NCBI RefSeq assembly: GCF_000732635.1 | Contig: NZ_JPMD01000015.1 | Coordinates: 79,180 to 143,179, forward strand | Origin: Clostridium sulfidigenes | Lineage (GTDB): Bacteria; Bacillota; Clostridia; Clostridiales; Clostridiaceae | DNA: 64,000 nucleotides | Reading direction: 5' to 3' | Shown here: positions 17,055 through 26,134 of the stretch, in pieces | How positions within the stretch are numbered: position 1 is the first letter of the stretch | How the letters are laid out: every line of letters begins with the position of its first letter | The notes under the pieces: model-generated | Database searches by the model: none | What the model saw: only the letters and a program-made list of their open reading frames with translations | Told to the model about the DNA's origin: nothing | Translations under genes and position numbers: made by a program

Positions 17055-17618
17055 ATGATTGAAATTAGACAATTAAAGGAATCTGACATGCAGCAGGCCT
17101 TAGAATTAAAGATTTTGTGCTGGACGGAAGAGTTGGCAGGTAAGGCTGAAAACACCCTTTCAGTTTCTCAAGAATTAGACTTCTGGGTAGAGTGGATGCA
17201 TACAGGGAAAGAAAATAATGATGTTCGCTTGTTAATTGGAGCATTTGAAAATGACAAGATGCTTGGAGTAGCCTTTAGCAGTTTTGCAGAAACCTTTGAT
17301 ATACCTGAAAAGGGTATAGAGTTAAATGGTCTTTGGGTATATCCTGACCAACGAAATAAAGGGATTTCTCTCATTATGATTATTTATATATTGAATTTCT
17401 ACATGGCTATAGGTATGGAAAAGATTGTTGTCTATAACCATCATTATGCAGCATCAAATCAGTTTTATCACAAATTTTGTGGACAAGTTGCCAAACAAGA
17501 ATATCAGATGGAGGGTAAACTTTTGGTGGATGTATTCTTAACAGACATATTATCAATGAAAAGTAGAATGGAGCAATCTCTAAAGAAATATATAGGAGAA
17601 TATGCCTATGAAAATTAA
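17055..17618 (+). CDS. GNAT family N-acetyltransferase
   Basis: A 187-residue GNAT. 'KMLGVAFSSFAETF' and 'GIELNGLWVYPDQRNKGISL' carry the core strands, with motif A 'QRNKGISLIMIIY' lacking the second Gly. 'YNHHYAASNQFYHKFCGQV' is motif B. Start 17055 is preceded by GGGGGATGA; an in-frame upstream ATG at 17040 would consume the RBS. Its 3' end overlaps the next gene by 11 bases, so both are probably translated from one mRNA. Confidence 0.8.
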   Translation: MIEIRQLKESDMQQALELKILCWTEELAGKAENTLSVSQELDFWVEWMHTGKENNDVRLLIGAFENDKMLGVAFSSFAETFDIPEKGIELNGLWVYPDQRNKGISLIMIIYILNFYMAIGMEKIVVYNHHYAASNQFYHKFCGQVAKQEYQMEGKLLVDVFLTDILSMKSRMEQSLKKYIGEYAYEN

Positions 17619-18813
17619 AAAAATTAAAGCTGAGAATATTGAGCAAGTAAGGGAGCTACACGTATATTGTACAGGCCGTCAGTGGACTGATAGTAAACCA
17701 GCAAAGGATGAATTATCATTTTATACTCCTGATGAAATATTAGGAATGTTTGATGAGGAGAAACTAGTAGCTATGATAAGGAACTATACATTTAATCAGT
17801 CAGTGAGAGGTGTAATTAAGAAGATGGGAGGGGTTTCCCATGTGGCTACTTTTCCTGAATATCGTTTGAAGGGATATGTAAAGGACTTAACAAAAGCAGC
17901 ATTTTTAGATATGAAAGAAAAAAATCAATCTGTTAGTTTATTACATCCTTTTAAAGAAAGTTTTTATAATTCTTTTGGGTATGTGGGTACAAATGACAAT
18001 TTGCTAATTAAAATTTCTTTAGATGGATTTTTTCATTATTTAAAAGATATATCAAAAATAAATGGTGAATGGGAAGATAAAAGAGTAAGAGCTATTGAGG
18101 TGCAAGAGGAATTTGAAGCATTTAAATTTGAACTTGATTTGTTGGAGCATCATGGACTTGTTTTTCTCAATAATATGTCCAAGGAGTATTGGATAGAAGA
18201 TCATGGTGGTGTAATTGTAGTATTTATAAAGAAAAATAATAAAACTATGGCAGCAGCAAAGTATATTAAAATAGGATCAGGAGAAAATGGAAAAATTTTT
18301 GTGGCAGAAATGTATTGGAAAGACATAGAAAGCAGAGTGATGTTATTCAGATATTTTGCAAAACACAAAGACCAATTTTCACATATAGAATTAAGAGTTC
18401 CATATGGTACTAATTTTTGGACATGGTTGAATGATCCAATGAGGCCTTTTGAAGTAAAGATTAACAATAATCCATGGATGGTAAGAATTATAGATGCAGT
18501 AGAAGCAATGAATGATATTAATGTAAATTTAGAAGGTCACATTATTTTAGAATTATATGATGAACATTGTCAGTGGAATAATGGTATTTATAAGTTAGAA
18601 GCTGTGGATAAGAAACTAAAAATGAGTAAATATGAGAGTGGAAAACCACATGTAAAGATGGATATAAAAGGGCTTACCGCACTATTGTATGGTGTATATT
18701 CTGTAGAAGAGCTTGAATTTAAGGAGTGGATTATACTATCAGATTCAAAGTTTAAAATAATATTAGACCATTGGTTTCCTAGAAAGTTTCTTTATAATCC
18801 ATATTATTTTTAA
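17608..18813 (+). CDS. Eis-like GNAT acetyltransferase
   Basis: About 401 residues, with the three-part plan of Eis proteins: an N-terminal GNAT domain, a second GNAT-like domain, and a C-terminal SCP2-like domain. Signatures are 'GGVSHVATFPEYRLKGYVKD', 'VSLLHPFKESFYNSFGY' (the Tyr in the catalytic region) and an ending '...LYNPYYF', a C-terminal Phe whose carboxylate is the general base in known Eis enzymes. Known members acetylate aminoglycosides or peptides at several amines. ATG 17608 is 8 bases from AGGAGA; ATG 17602 is too close. It overlaps the preceding GNAT gene. Confidence 0.8.
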   Translation: MKIKKIKAENIEQVRELHVYCTGRQWTDSKPAKDELSFYTPDEILGMFDEEKLVAMIRNYTFNQSVRGVIKKMGGVSHVATFPEYRLKGYVKDLTKAAFLDMKEKNQSVSLLHPFKESFYNSFGYVGTNDNLLIKISLDGFFHYLKDISKINGEWEDKRVRAIEVQEEFEAFKFELDLLEHHGLVFLNNMSKEYWIEDHGGVIVVFIKKNNKTMAAAKYIKIGSGENGKIFVAEMYWKDIESRVMLFRYFAKHKDQFSHIELRVPYGTNFWTWLNDPMRPFEVKINNNPWMVRIIDAVEAMNDINVNLEGHIILELYDEHCQWNNGIYKLEAVDKKLKMSKYESGKPHVKMDIKGLTALLYGVYSVEELEFKEWIILSDSKFKIILDHWFPRKFLYNPYYF

Positions 18814-19121
18814 TGGTGTAGTTTGTAATAATGATTTTTAAAAGATTTAACATGGAATTTTATAATTGCAGTATAAGTATTGTTAAATGTGATGAGATAA
18901 GTAATAAGATAGCTGTGAAATGCATTAATGATACAGGGCATTTGGACGAAATAGGAGAGTAGAAGTTATAGGAAGAGTAGATGGGCTTTGAAGCTGATAC
19001 TCCATTATGCTAATAAAAAATGATATTCATGGAGATAATTAGCTTTTAATTTGAACATATGTTATAATATGGTAAAAAAGGTTGTGCTTATTAAATATTG
19101 TGTAGCATTGGGGGAGTTAAA
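18814..19121 (+). other. Intergenic region with a possible short gene remnant
   Basis: No full gene. A 43-codon frame (18831-18962) encoding 'MIFKRFNMEFYNCSISIVKC' and more lacks a proper RBS and is probably a relic. An extended -10 element, TG-T-TATAAT (19060-19068), precedes the membrane protein gene at 19122. Confidence 0.35.
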
Positions 19122-19463
19122 ATGAAAATAAAATCACATACGAAACTTAATTTATATTCCTTTATATCTATTGGGATTAGTGCAGTTATATATTTTATAT
19201 TTATGATCATGGATATATTTTATCCACCTAAAGATAATGAGTTATTTTTACTAATCACCATATCATTAATTTTAGTAATTAGTATTATTGGAATGATATA
19301 TAGCATTTTAAGTTCAAAATCACTAAGAGAAAGAGAGATTAATAATATATGTGTTCCTAAAGTGGATTTATTTTTAACAATCGCTGCCCTAATTATAAAT
19401 GTTGGTATTGTAGTTTTAACCCTACCAGCGCTTATTATTACTATAAAATTTATGTATTTTTAA
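19122..19463 (+). CDS. Small membrane protein, three helices
   Basis: A 113-residue protein with hydrophobic helices at about residues 12-31, 40-61 and 83-108. A short cytoplasmic loop 'SSKSLREREINNICVPKVD' lies between the second and third. No family recognised; clostridial small inner-membrane proteins of this layout are common. ATG 19122 is preceded by GGGGGAG; the frame extends to a TTG at 19098 without support. Monocistronic, served by an extended -10 promoter. Confidence 0.65.
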   Translation: MKIKSHTKLNLYSFISIGISAVIYFIFMIMDIFYPPKDNELFLLITISLILVISIIGMIYSILSSKSLREREINNICVPKVDLFLTIAALIINVGIVVLTLPALIITIKFMYF

Positions 19464-19543
19464 GTGAAATATATTTGTATGTAGGTTATAAAATTTTTGA
19501 GTTTGATATCTTGTACTAATTATTTATAAAGGAGGATAAGTAA

Positions 19544-20032
19544 ATGAGCATACAACTTAGAAAGAGGTTAATTAACCAAATAGAAAAACCATTTCAATTT
19601 AAAATCAGTGACCTAGTTTTAGAAGGAGCAGAGTTAGAAAGTAAATTAAATACTTATCTATCAATGTTTATAGAGGGAACCTTAGACCCTGACCTTTCTA
19701 GTAAAAAACCAGATAAGTTTATTGAAAATCTTAGGAATAATATTTTGGGAGATTTTTCGAAACGATATATTATAACTGCACAATGTAAGGATGAAGTAAT
19801 AGGTATTTTAATAGCTTTACCTGGAAGTGTGAATGAGATGCATATTTATTCACTGCATGTTGCACCAGATCATAGAAATAAAGGAGTTGCTTCTACACTA
19901 TTAGCTACCTGTGTAAATGATATGCATAAAAAGAATATAGAAGATATTATTATAGATGTACATATAGACAATAAACCTGCCTATGATCTATATAAAAAAT
20001 TTGGATTTATTGAAGTTGAGAATATAATTTAA
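19544..20032 (+). CDS. GNAT family N-acetyltransferase
   Basis: A 162-residue GNAT. The core reads 'RYIITAQCKDEVIGILIALP', then 'IYSLHVAPDHRNKGVASTLL' with motif A 'HRNKGVASTLLA', and motif B 'NKPAYDLYKKFGFIEVEN'. The layout is like ribosomal RimI-type or small-molecule GNATs; the substrate is unknown. RBS AAGGAGG. The protein ends right after the beta-7 region, so it may be slightly short compared with relatives. Confidence 0.85.
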   Translation: MSIQLRKRLINQIEKPFQFKISDLVLEGAELESKLNTYLSMFIEGTLDPDLSSKKPDKFIENLRNNILGDFSKRYIITAQCKDEVIGILIALPGSVNEMHIYSLHVAPDHRNKGVASTLLATCVNDMHKKNIEDIIIDVHIDNKPAYDLYKKFGFIEVENII

Positions 20033-20201
20033 TAAAGGAATAATGTTAAGTATATTAAAGCCATAGATATTAATAATTAAATTAAATAAAAAATAATAAT
20101 GAATATTTAGAAAATATGCTATAATAGAAATATTAAAAACAGAATAATTATAATTTAGTTTTAATAGTGGTAACAATTATCTAAAGAACGGAGGAAGGCT
20201 T

Positions 20202-21008
20202 TTGATATACATTACAGAACCTGGATTTGAACCGAAACATATAAATCCATTTACAGATGAAAGATATACTGATGATTGGATTGTATTTTGCTTAACTAAT
20301 TCTAAGAATTATGAAATAACCAATGGAAGAGGAAATTCATCTGTATATACTTTAAAGGTAAGTAAAAAGTGTAAGCAATGGGAATTTAATCTTATGGATT
20401 TTATAGAATATGAAAATAGCTATTGTAAAAATATGATTTTGTCGGTAAATGAGGAAGACTTAATTAAAGCAAAGGAAGCATATGAGAATCATCATTATAA
20501 TGAAGCTTTTTTAAGGGGAAATGAACCTAGGGTTCTTATTCATAGTACAACAATGGAAAATTGGGAAAAAATTAAAAACGATGGATGTTTAAAGTCGTGG
20601 AATATACTAAAAAAAGAAGGCAGTAACTACAAGGACAAGCCTATAGGTGAGCTTCTTGGTGATCCAAAGGACTATAGTGATTATATTATGTTTTCTAATG
20701 GGAATGTTTCAAGTGAAGTCGTTGTATTATCCAAGGAAAATAATAAAATTATTATGGATGAGAAAATGAAATATAAAACAGGTGCAAGGTTATATTTTGA
20801 TATTGAAAAAATAGCTAAAGATGGATTATTAGTTCGTGATGGTTGTCATCTAAAGGTAAAGAGCATGTTACCCCTAGATAAATATCTAATCTGGACTGCT
20901 ACATGGGAAAATCTTAATATAGAAAATAAATATTCTACACCTGAAAACTTTACAAAAATAGCAAATGAGACCTTCAATTCTCTCTTTGGAGATGCACTTA
21001 TTAAATAA
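20202..21008 (+). CDS. Uncharacterised protein with ADP-ribosyltransferase-like C-terminal half
   Basis: A 268-residue protein starting at TTG behind CGGAGGAAGG. Residues 1-105 are unrecognised. From about 108 on, the pattern resembles the ART fold of KptA/DarT-type enzymes: 'RVLIHSTTMENWEKIKNDGC' (H-x-T with a following helix and DG), 'DYSDYIMFSNG' as the second strand, and 'ARLYFDIEKIAKDGLLVRDG' leading to 'LKVKSMLPLDKYLIW'. KptA-like enzymes use NAD+ to remove RNA 2'-phosphates and DarT modifies DNA. This is a pattern inference and needs structure prediction. Monocistronic with its own terminator. Confidence 0.5.
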   Translation: MIYITEPGFEPKHINPFTDERYTDDWIVFCLTNSKNYEITNGRGNSSVYTLKVSKKCKQWEFNLMDFIEYENSYCKNMILSVNEEDLIKAKEAYENHHYNEAFLRGNEPRVLIHSTTMENWEKIKNDGCLKSWNILKKEGSNYKDKPIGELLGDPKDYSDYIMFSNGNVSSEVVVLSKENNKIIMDEKMKYKTGARLYFDIEKIAKDGLLVRDGCHLKVKSMLPLDKYLIWTATWENLNIENKYSTPENFTKIANETFNSLFGDALIK

Positions 21009-21025
21009 AAGTTTATATATTAAAA

Positions 21026-21078
21026 AAGGAGAGAAATAAATTTGTGTTTACACAAACTTACTTACTCTCCTTTATATT
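21026..21078. terminator. Convergent terminator between 20202 gene and M24 peptidase
   Basis: Outer stem AAAAAGGAGAG with CTCTCCTTT, and an inner hairpin TTTGTG-TTTA-CACAAA, flanked by A- and T-rich runs on both sides. It can serve both converging genes. Confidence 0.75.
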
Positions 21079-21086
21079 TTAAATGA

Positions 21087-22352
21087 TTAATAAATTTTTT
21101 GTTTTTGACATTTCTTCATAAATTCTTCGATTTCTTCAACAGTTTTTATAATCTCATCAGACAAGACTTTACATCCATTTTTAGTTATAACTACATCATC
21201 CTCAATTCTTATTCCTATGCCTTCTTGGGATAAATATAGGCCAGGTTCTACTGTAATTACCATGCCTTCCTCAAAAGGAGTATCATAATCTTCTACATCA
21301 TGGGTATCTAGTCCTAAATGATGACTTACTTGATGATAGTAATAATTAGACAATTCACTTTCATCTTTTATTATACCAAGGTCAATCAATCCTTCTGTTA
21401 AAGCTTTTTTTGTAACCTCATTTATTGACTGAAAAGTATGACCTGGTTTAAGAGCTTTTATAGTTTCAAGTTCAGCATTTAATACTATATTATATATTTG
21501 CTTTTGTCTTTCAGTAAACTTACCGTTAACAGGGAAAGTTCTAGTTATATCTCCATGATAATAATTCCATGCTGCACCTACATCACATAAAACCAAAGAG
21601 TTATCATCAATTTCACAATTATTCTGTTCATAGTGAAGAATTGTTCCATTTTTTCCACTGGCAATTATACTTGGAAAGGCAAAATCTTTCACACCATTGT
21701 TTTTTAATGCAAAATCGAAATAGGACTCAAGTTGATATTCCATAATATTAGGTTTAGCATTTTTCATCATCGCTTCTATTCCTAATTTAGTTTTCTCTAT
21801 AGCAGCCTTAATTTCTTTAATTTCCTCTTTTTCTTTGCACATTCTTAGAATAGATAATTTAGGATATACGTTGTGTATAAATACCTGAGAGTATCTTTCC
21901 TTTAAATCTTTGGCAAAGCAACCATTAGTAGTTAAATCATCTTCATAGGCATCTTTTTCTAAATCTAAATATATATGAGTTAAATTCTTAGTTGATATTA
22001 AACTATTTAAATCTCTTTTAAAGCCATCTATAAATCTAATATCATTTATTCCAGATATTTTTTTAGCATCCTCAACATTAATACTCTTACCTACCCACTT
22101 AGCTCTTTTTTCATCAAATTTTCTGATATAAAGTCTTTCTTCTATATTCCCATTTCTATCTTTAATAACTACAAGATTTATATGCTCTTCATCAACTCCA
22201 CACAGGTAATAGAAATTTCTATTTGGTGTGAACTTATAATTATAGTCATTTGATTTCTTAGGTGCTTTTCCAGCAAACATTATTAATATGGATCCATTAG
22301 CTAATTCCATTGATAACTTTAGCCTATTCTTCTTGAAAAAATCTTTATTCAT
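21087..22352 (-). CDS. M24 family Xaa-Pro aminopeptidase
   Basis: A 421-residue pita-bread peptidase of the PepP/PepQ type. An N-terminal creatinase-like domain (1-165) includes 'APKKSNDYNYKFTPNRNFYY'. Metal ligands are seen as two Asp in 'LCDVGAAWNYYHGDITRTF', His in 'HHLGLDTHD', Glu in 'TVEPGLYL' and Glu in 'GIRIEDDVV', all five present. It removes the N-terminal residue before proline from peptides in the cytoplasm. The ATG at 22352 is chosen for AAGGGG nine bases upstream; ATG 22370 would place the RBS inside the gene. Confidence 0.9.
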   Translation of the reverse strand: MNKDFFKKNRLKLSMELANGSILIMFAGKAPKKSNDYNYKFTPNRNFYYLCGVDEEHINLVVIKDRNGNIEERLYIRKFDEKRAKWVGKSINVEDAKKISGINDIRFIDGFKRDLNSLISTKNLTHIYLDLEKDAYEDDLTTNGCFAKDLKERYSQVFIHNVYPKLSILRMCKEKEEIKEIKAAIEKTKLGIEAMMKNAKPNIMEYQLESYFDFALKNNGVKDFAFPSIIASGKNGTILHYEQNNCEIDDNSLVLCDVGAAWNYYHGDITRTFPVNGKFTERQKQIYNIVLNAELETIKALKPGHTFQSINEVTKKALTEGLIDLGIIKDESELSNYYYHQVSHHLGLDTHDVEDYDTPFEEGMVITVEPGLYLSQEGIGIRIEDDVVITKNGCKVLSDEIIKTVEEIEEFMKKCQKQKIY

Positions 22353-22374
22353 CTCAAACAACCCCTTCATTAAG

Positions 22375-22405
22375 TAATAGATAATAGATAATAGATAATA
22401 GATAA
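22375..22405 (+). repeat. Short tandem repeat, 7-bp unit
   Basis: About four tandem copies of ATAATAG lie in the divergent intergenic region just upstream of the M24 peptidase start. The array could change length by slippage. The rest of 22406-22640 shows only AT-rich sequence and the RBS of the radical SAM gene. Confidence 0.7.
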
Positions 22406-22640
22406 GTTCAAGTCACATAAAATTTTTATAAAAGATATTTATATAATAATATTAACCTAATTTCAGTCTATAGTAAATGATTACATAAGTGAAAATATAA
22501 AAACTTATTCATGGATAAAAATAATTTTTTTCTTAAAGATATCTCTAATATACATATGTATGGTAAAATATTACCTATAAGTAAGGAATGCAATAATTAG
22601 TTTTTATATTCCTTATAATTGTTATATTGGAGGTGAATAA

Positions 22641-23534
22641 ATGGCAAAGATTAGAGAAATTACTTGTGATGTAGCGTGTAATAAATTAAAAAGAAAAATA
22701 CCCTTTGCATGGGATTTAAATATATATAGAGGGTGTGAACATGGTTGTAAATATTGTTATGCTATGTATTCACATCAATATTTAGATTCAGATAAATATT
22801 TTGAAGACATATATGTAAAAACTAATGTGGTTGAACAATTGGAAAAACAACTGAGTAGTCCTTCGTGGAAAAGGGAAGTTGTTAATATTGGAGGGGTAAC
22901 AGATAGCTATCAACCAGTAGAAGAACAGTATAAACTAATGCCGGATATATTAAGACTTATGATAAAATATAAAACACCATGCATTATTTCAACTAAGTCA
23001 GATTTAATTTTAAGAGATTATGATTTAATAGATGATCTTTCTAGGGTTACCTATGTAAATATAGCAGCTACAATTACATCTATGGATGAAAATATACGAA
23101 AATTAATTGAACCAAATGGAGTAGAATCTTTAAAACGATTTGCAATGTTAAAGGAATTTAGTAAAACCAATGCATCTACTGGACTTCATTTTATGCCTAT
23201 TATTCCATATATAACAGATACTTTTGAAAATATAAATTCTCTATATTTTCATGCTAAAGAATGTGATGTGGATTACGTTCTACCAGGAACTCTTTATTTA
23301 AGAGGTAGTACAAGAAAAGTATTTTTAGATTTCATAAAGAAAGAATTTCCAAAGATATATGATGACCTACTATTATTATATAAAACTGGTGGAGCAAATA
23401 AGGAATATAAAAATAATTTATATAAAACAGTAAATGCTTTGAGAGAAAAATATGGTTTATCAAGTAGTTATTCCAAACCAATGAAAGAAAAGTTAAATCA
23501 AGAATGCCATACTCAATTATCAATTTTTGATTGA
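22641..23534 (+). CDS. SPL-family radical SAM protein
   Basis: A 297-residue radical SAM enzyme. The cluster motif is Cys32-x3-Cys36-x2-Cys39 in 'YRGCEHGCKYCYAMYSH', the signature of the spore photoproduct lyase family. 'GGVTDSYQPVEEQYKLM', 'STKSDLILRDYDLI' and 'GLHFMPIIPYITDT' follow. These proteins use a [4Fe-4S] cluster and SAM; SPL repairs spore DNA lesions but many paralogues have unknown roles. The C-terminal dedicated SPL Cys is not evident, so repair activity is doubtful. RBS GGAGGTG. Confidence 0.85.
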   Translation: MAKIREITCDVACNKLKRKIPFAWDLNIYRGCEHGCKYCYAMYSHQYLDSDKYFEDIYVKTNVVEQLEKQLSSPSWKREVVNIGGVTDSYQPVEEQYKLMPDILRLMIKYKTPCIISTKSDLILRDYDLIDDLSRVTYVNIAATITSMDENIRKLIEPNGVESLKRFAMLKEFSKTNASTGLHFMPIIPYITDTFENINSLYFHAKECDVDYVLPGTLYLRGSTRKVFLDFIKKEFPKIYDDLLLLYKTGGANKEYKNNLYKTVNALREKYGLSSSYSKPMKEKLNQECHTQLSIFD

Positions 23535-23599
23535 AATTGGAAAATATAATACAAATGGCAAATTGGAAAATATTTAAAGTGTAGAAAGGTATTATAATT

Positions 23600-24118
23600 A
23601 TGATGAAGATAAAAAATTACAATGAACTTATAATTAGAAAAGCAACAGTTGAAGATTCTAATGAAATTGTAATGTTAGTGAAACAAGTAATGGGCGAGGT
23701 AAGTTTCTTTCCTAAAGACCCAGACGAATTTGACTTAACAGCTGAAGACGAGGCAGAATATATTAAAAATACATCTTTATTTTTAGTAGCAGAGATAAAT
23801 GAGAAAATAGTAGGTTCTACCACATTACAAAGGGGTAGAACTAAAAGGACAAGTCATGTTGCAGATTTTGGTATAACAATTTTAAGGGAATACAGTGGGT
23901 TAAAAATAGGAACTTTGTTAATGGAAGAGGTTATAAAGTGGTGCAAAGAAAATCAAGTTGAGAAAATTGAATTAGAGGTTTTTGAAGAAAATACACCTGC
24001 TATAGCACTTTATAAAAAGTTCGGATTTGTTGAAGAGGGAAGAAAAAATAAAAACATAAAAATCGAAGGGGAATATAAAAACACATTGTTACTAGCTAGA
24101 TTTTTAAAAGAAAATTAA
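23600..24118 (+). CDS. GNAT family N-acetyltransferase
   Basis: A 172-residue GNAT. 'LFLVAEINEKIVGSTTLQRG', 'HVADFGITILREYSGLKIGT' (motif A 'YSGLKIGTLLME') and 'VFEENTPAIALYKKFGFVEE' (motif B) give a full fold. 'GRKNKNIKIEGEYKNTLLLA' at the end is common in phosphinothricin- and spermidine-type acetyltransferases of Firmicutes. Substrate unknown. The RBS AGAAAGG is moderate. It converges on the signal peptidase gene. Confidence 0.85.
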   Translation: MMKIKNYNELIIRKATVEDSNEIVMLVKQVMGEVSFFPKDPDEFDLTAEDEAEYIKNTSLFLVAEINEKIVGSTTLQRGRTKRTSHVADFGITILREYSGLKIGTLLMEEVIKWCKENQVEKIELEVFEENTPAIALYKKFGFVEEGRKNKNIKIEGEYKNTLLLARFLKEN

Positions 24119-24147
24119 GAGATAAAGTTAAATCGGATATAATAGTA

Positions 24148-24195
24148 AATAGGAGTAGGTATATTACTAGCAACATATCTATTCCTATTTTTAAT
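24148..24195. terminator. Convergent terminator
   Basis: Imperfect stem AATAGGAGTAGGTATAT with ATATCTATTCCTATT around ACTAGCAAC, A-rich on the left and T5 on the right. It sits between the GNAT gene and the minus-strand signal peptidase gene. Confidence 0.7.
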
Positions 24196-24216
24196 GTATA
24201 ATAATTATTCTTTGAG

Positions 24217-24729
24217 TTATTTTCTAAATTTTAATGCTACAGAATTTATTAAAGTTTTTGATATTGGCCCAAAGTCACGAGAATCTACGCTATCTAATCT
24301 ATTATCCCCCATGACAAAGTATCCATCAGGTGGAATCGTAAGGTTTAAATCATCTTTGCTGGATTGACTATAATAGGCATAGGGTTCATCTAGAAGCTGC
24401 CCATCAATATATACTTTGTTTTCCTTGATTTTTATATTTTCATTAGGGAGTGCTATAACACGCTTAAGCAAGTTATAACTACCTTCATTATCAGCTTTAA
24501 TAGAAACTAAATCTCCACGCTTAATTTTTTTCAAATCAGATTTAATAAGAAGTAGTTTGGAATCATCTGATAAAGTTTTTTCCATAGATTTCCCAGAAAC
24601 AGTTGAATAGTATATACCTATTTTAAAAACTAAAAGTCCGCCTTGTAGGATAAAAGCAATAGATAATAAAATAACTATTAATAGGAATTCTGGTTTAGGT
24701 ATAGACTTTCGTTGTAACCACTCCTTCAT
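24217..24729 (-). CDS. lepB: Type I signal peptidase
   Basis: A 170-residue S26 signal peptidase. A single N-terminal anchor helix (about residues 14-38) is followed by box B 'SGKSMEKTL' with catalytic Ser48, box D 'LLKRVIALP' with Lys89, and box E 'GDNRLDSVDSRDFG'. It cleaves signal peptides of exported proteins on the outer face of the membrane. The ATG at 24729 follows TGGAGG; the longer open frame has no RBS. A putative 38-residue membrane peptide ends in an ATGA overlap with this start, suggesting coupled translation. Confidence 0.9.
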   Translation of the reverse strand: MKEWLQRKSIPKPEFLLIVILLSIAFILQGGLLVFKIGIYYSTVSGKSMEKTLSDDSKLLLIKSDLKKIKRGDLVSIKADNEGSYNLLKRVIALPNENIKIKENKVYIDGQLLDEPYAYYSQSSKDDLNLTIPPDGYFVMGDNRLDSVDSRDFGPISKTLINSVALKFRK

Positions 24730-24842
24730 ATGAAAAACCTCCAACATTGAATTATAAACATAATTACTACTCCTAATAAATAGGCCGTAGGAATAGCAAC
24801 TAATAAACATTTACCTAAGTCTAGGAAAGAATATCTTTTCAA
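24726..24842 (-). CDS. Possible small membrane peptide coupled to signal peptidase
   Basis: A 38-codon frame with TTG start behind GAAGGA encodes a basic-aromatic N-terminus 'MKRYSFLDLG' followed by one long hydrophobic helix 'CLLVAIPTAYLLGVVIMFII' and a short basic end. Its TGA overlaps the ATG of lepB. The layout fits a single-pass membrane peptide translated ahead of, and coupled to, the signal peptidase. It could also be a relic of a longer gene; RBS spacing (about 10) is only fair. Confidence 0.4.
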   Translation of the reverse strand: MKRYSFLDLGKCLLVAIPTAYLLGVVIMFIIQCWRFFI

Positions 24843-24891
24843 AACAAGCACATCCTTCTATATAATATTTTTATTAAATAGTAGATATATA

Positions 24892-25035
24892 TTAAAACCT
24901 GACCAGATGCATTATCAAATTATCTCTATACTGACCTTCATGAGATTCTCTTTTTTTAAGGATTTTTATAGCCTTGAATCCACATCTTTCATAACATTTA
25001 ATAACACATTTATTCAGCCTAAGATTTAATGAGGG
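24892..25035 (-). pseudogene. C-terminal remnant of a GNAT acetyltransferase
   Basis: On the minus strand, after an in-frame stop, a start-less frame reads 'PSLNLRLNKCVIKCYERCGF', then 'KILKKRESHEGQYRDN' and 'LIMHLVRF' before TAA. This is the motif B and final strand of a RimL-type GNAT ('NKCxIKCYEKCGF...'). The N-terminal two thirds are gone. The remaining intergenic sequence up to 25176 (about 140 bases) shows nothing else I can name. Confidence 0.65.
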
Positions 25036-25176
25036 TTAAGTCTATTATACTATTATTTACCATATTGGAATATATATTGATTTAAAAAATTTTTTTATAT
25101 TTAGGGAAATAGATTAAGAAAAATACTTACTGATAAGAATAGATAATTATTATGAATATACATAAATAGAAAAAAT

Positions 25177-25205
25177 TTGTAATAAACTTGAAGGTTTTGT
25201 ATAAT
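25177..25205 (+). promoter_or_regulatory. Sigma-A type promoter of alpha/beta hydrolase gene
   Basis: TTGTAA (25177-25182), 17 bases, TATAAT (25200-25205). It lies about 108 bases before the ATG at 25314. Confidence 0.5.
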
Positions 25206-25313
25206 AAAGAAAATAAATAATTGTAAAGATTAACAATGATAAGGATTAAAGTTCAAAAAATATTAGAGATAATATAAAAATTGTCTAATATATTTATAAA
25301 AGGGAGTAATTAT

Positions 25314-26102
25314 ATGATTAAGATACGAAGGTATGGAAGCCAACCATATGATATAGCAGTTATTCACGGAGGACCTGGTGCTCCAGGGGGAATGGCTCCA
25401 GTAGCAAAAGAATTGTCAATGAAATATGGAGTTCTTGAACCTATGCAATCAGCAAATTCTATTGATGGACAAGTTAGTGAACTTAAAAAATTGCTTGAAA
25501 ATAATGGACAATTTCCAGTAACACTAATTGGTCACTCATGGGGAGCATGGTTAAGCTATATTTTTGCATGGAAATATCCTGAATTAGTAAGTAAGGTTAT
25601 ACTTATAGGAAGTGGATCCTATGAAGATACTTATCTTTCATCAATGAATAGTAAAAGAGCTAAAAGACTTACAGAAGAAGAAAACTTAAGAGTTGGGACA
25701 TTATTTCAATTATTAAATGAACATAATAATCCAAACAAAAAAGAAGTATTGCGTGAATTTGGAGAATTAATGGCAAAGGCGGATTCCTATAGTCCAATTT
25801 CTATTGAAAATGAATCTCTAGATTTCCAACCAGAAGTTTTTCAAAGTTGTATGGAAGAAATAAATAAATTAAGAAGCAACGGGGAACTTTTGGATTTTGG
25901 AAAGAATATAAAATGTCCTGTAATTGCTATACATGGTGAATATGATTCTCATTCTTTTGAAGGGGTTGAAAAGCCCTTATCAAAAGCTATAAAGAATTTT
26001 AAATTTATACTATTGAAAGAGTGTGGACATAACCCTTGGAATGAAGCTTATGCTAAAGATAAATTTTATGAAATAATTTTCAGTGAGTTAGATTCAAGAT
26101 AA
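25314..26102 (+). CDS. Alpha/beta hydrolase
   Basis: A 262-residue alpha/beta hydrolase. Oxyanion region 'IHGGPGAPGG' near residue 20, nucleophile elbow 'GHSWGAW' with Ser at about 83, an Asp-bearing 'IAIHGEYDSH' and catalytic His in 'KECGHNPWNEAY'. The HGGPG motif is that of proline iminopeptidase-like (S33) enzymes, so peptides or esters are likely substrates. ATG 25314 follows AAAGGGAG; the upstream ATG at 25281 lacks an RBS. It precedes a GNAT gene by 33 bp. Confidence 0.85.
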   Translation: MIKIRRYGSQPYDIAVIHGGPGAPGGMAPVAKELSMKYGVLEPMQSANSIDGQVSELKKLLENNGQFPVTLIGHSWGAWLSYIFAWKYPELVSKVILIGSGSYEDTYLSSMNSKRAKRLTEEENLRVGTLFQLLNEHNNPNKKEVLREFGELMAKADSYSPISIENESLDFQPEVFQSCMEEINKLRSNGELLDFGKNIKCPVIAIHGEYDSHSFEGVEKPLSKAIKNFKFILLKECGHNPWNEAYAKDKFYEIIFSELDSR

Positions 26103-26134
26103 GATAAAAGCACTAATTTAAGGGGAGAGTTAAA

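Noticed and set aside
22375..22405. CRISPR-like repeat
   Set aside because: It is a simple 7-bp tandem repeat without spacers, and no cas genes are present.
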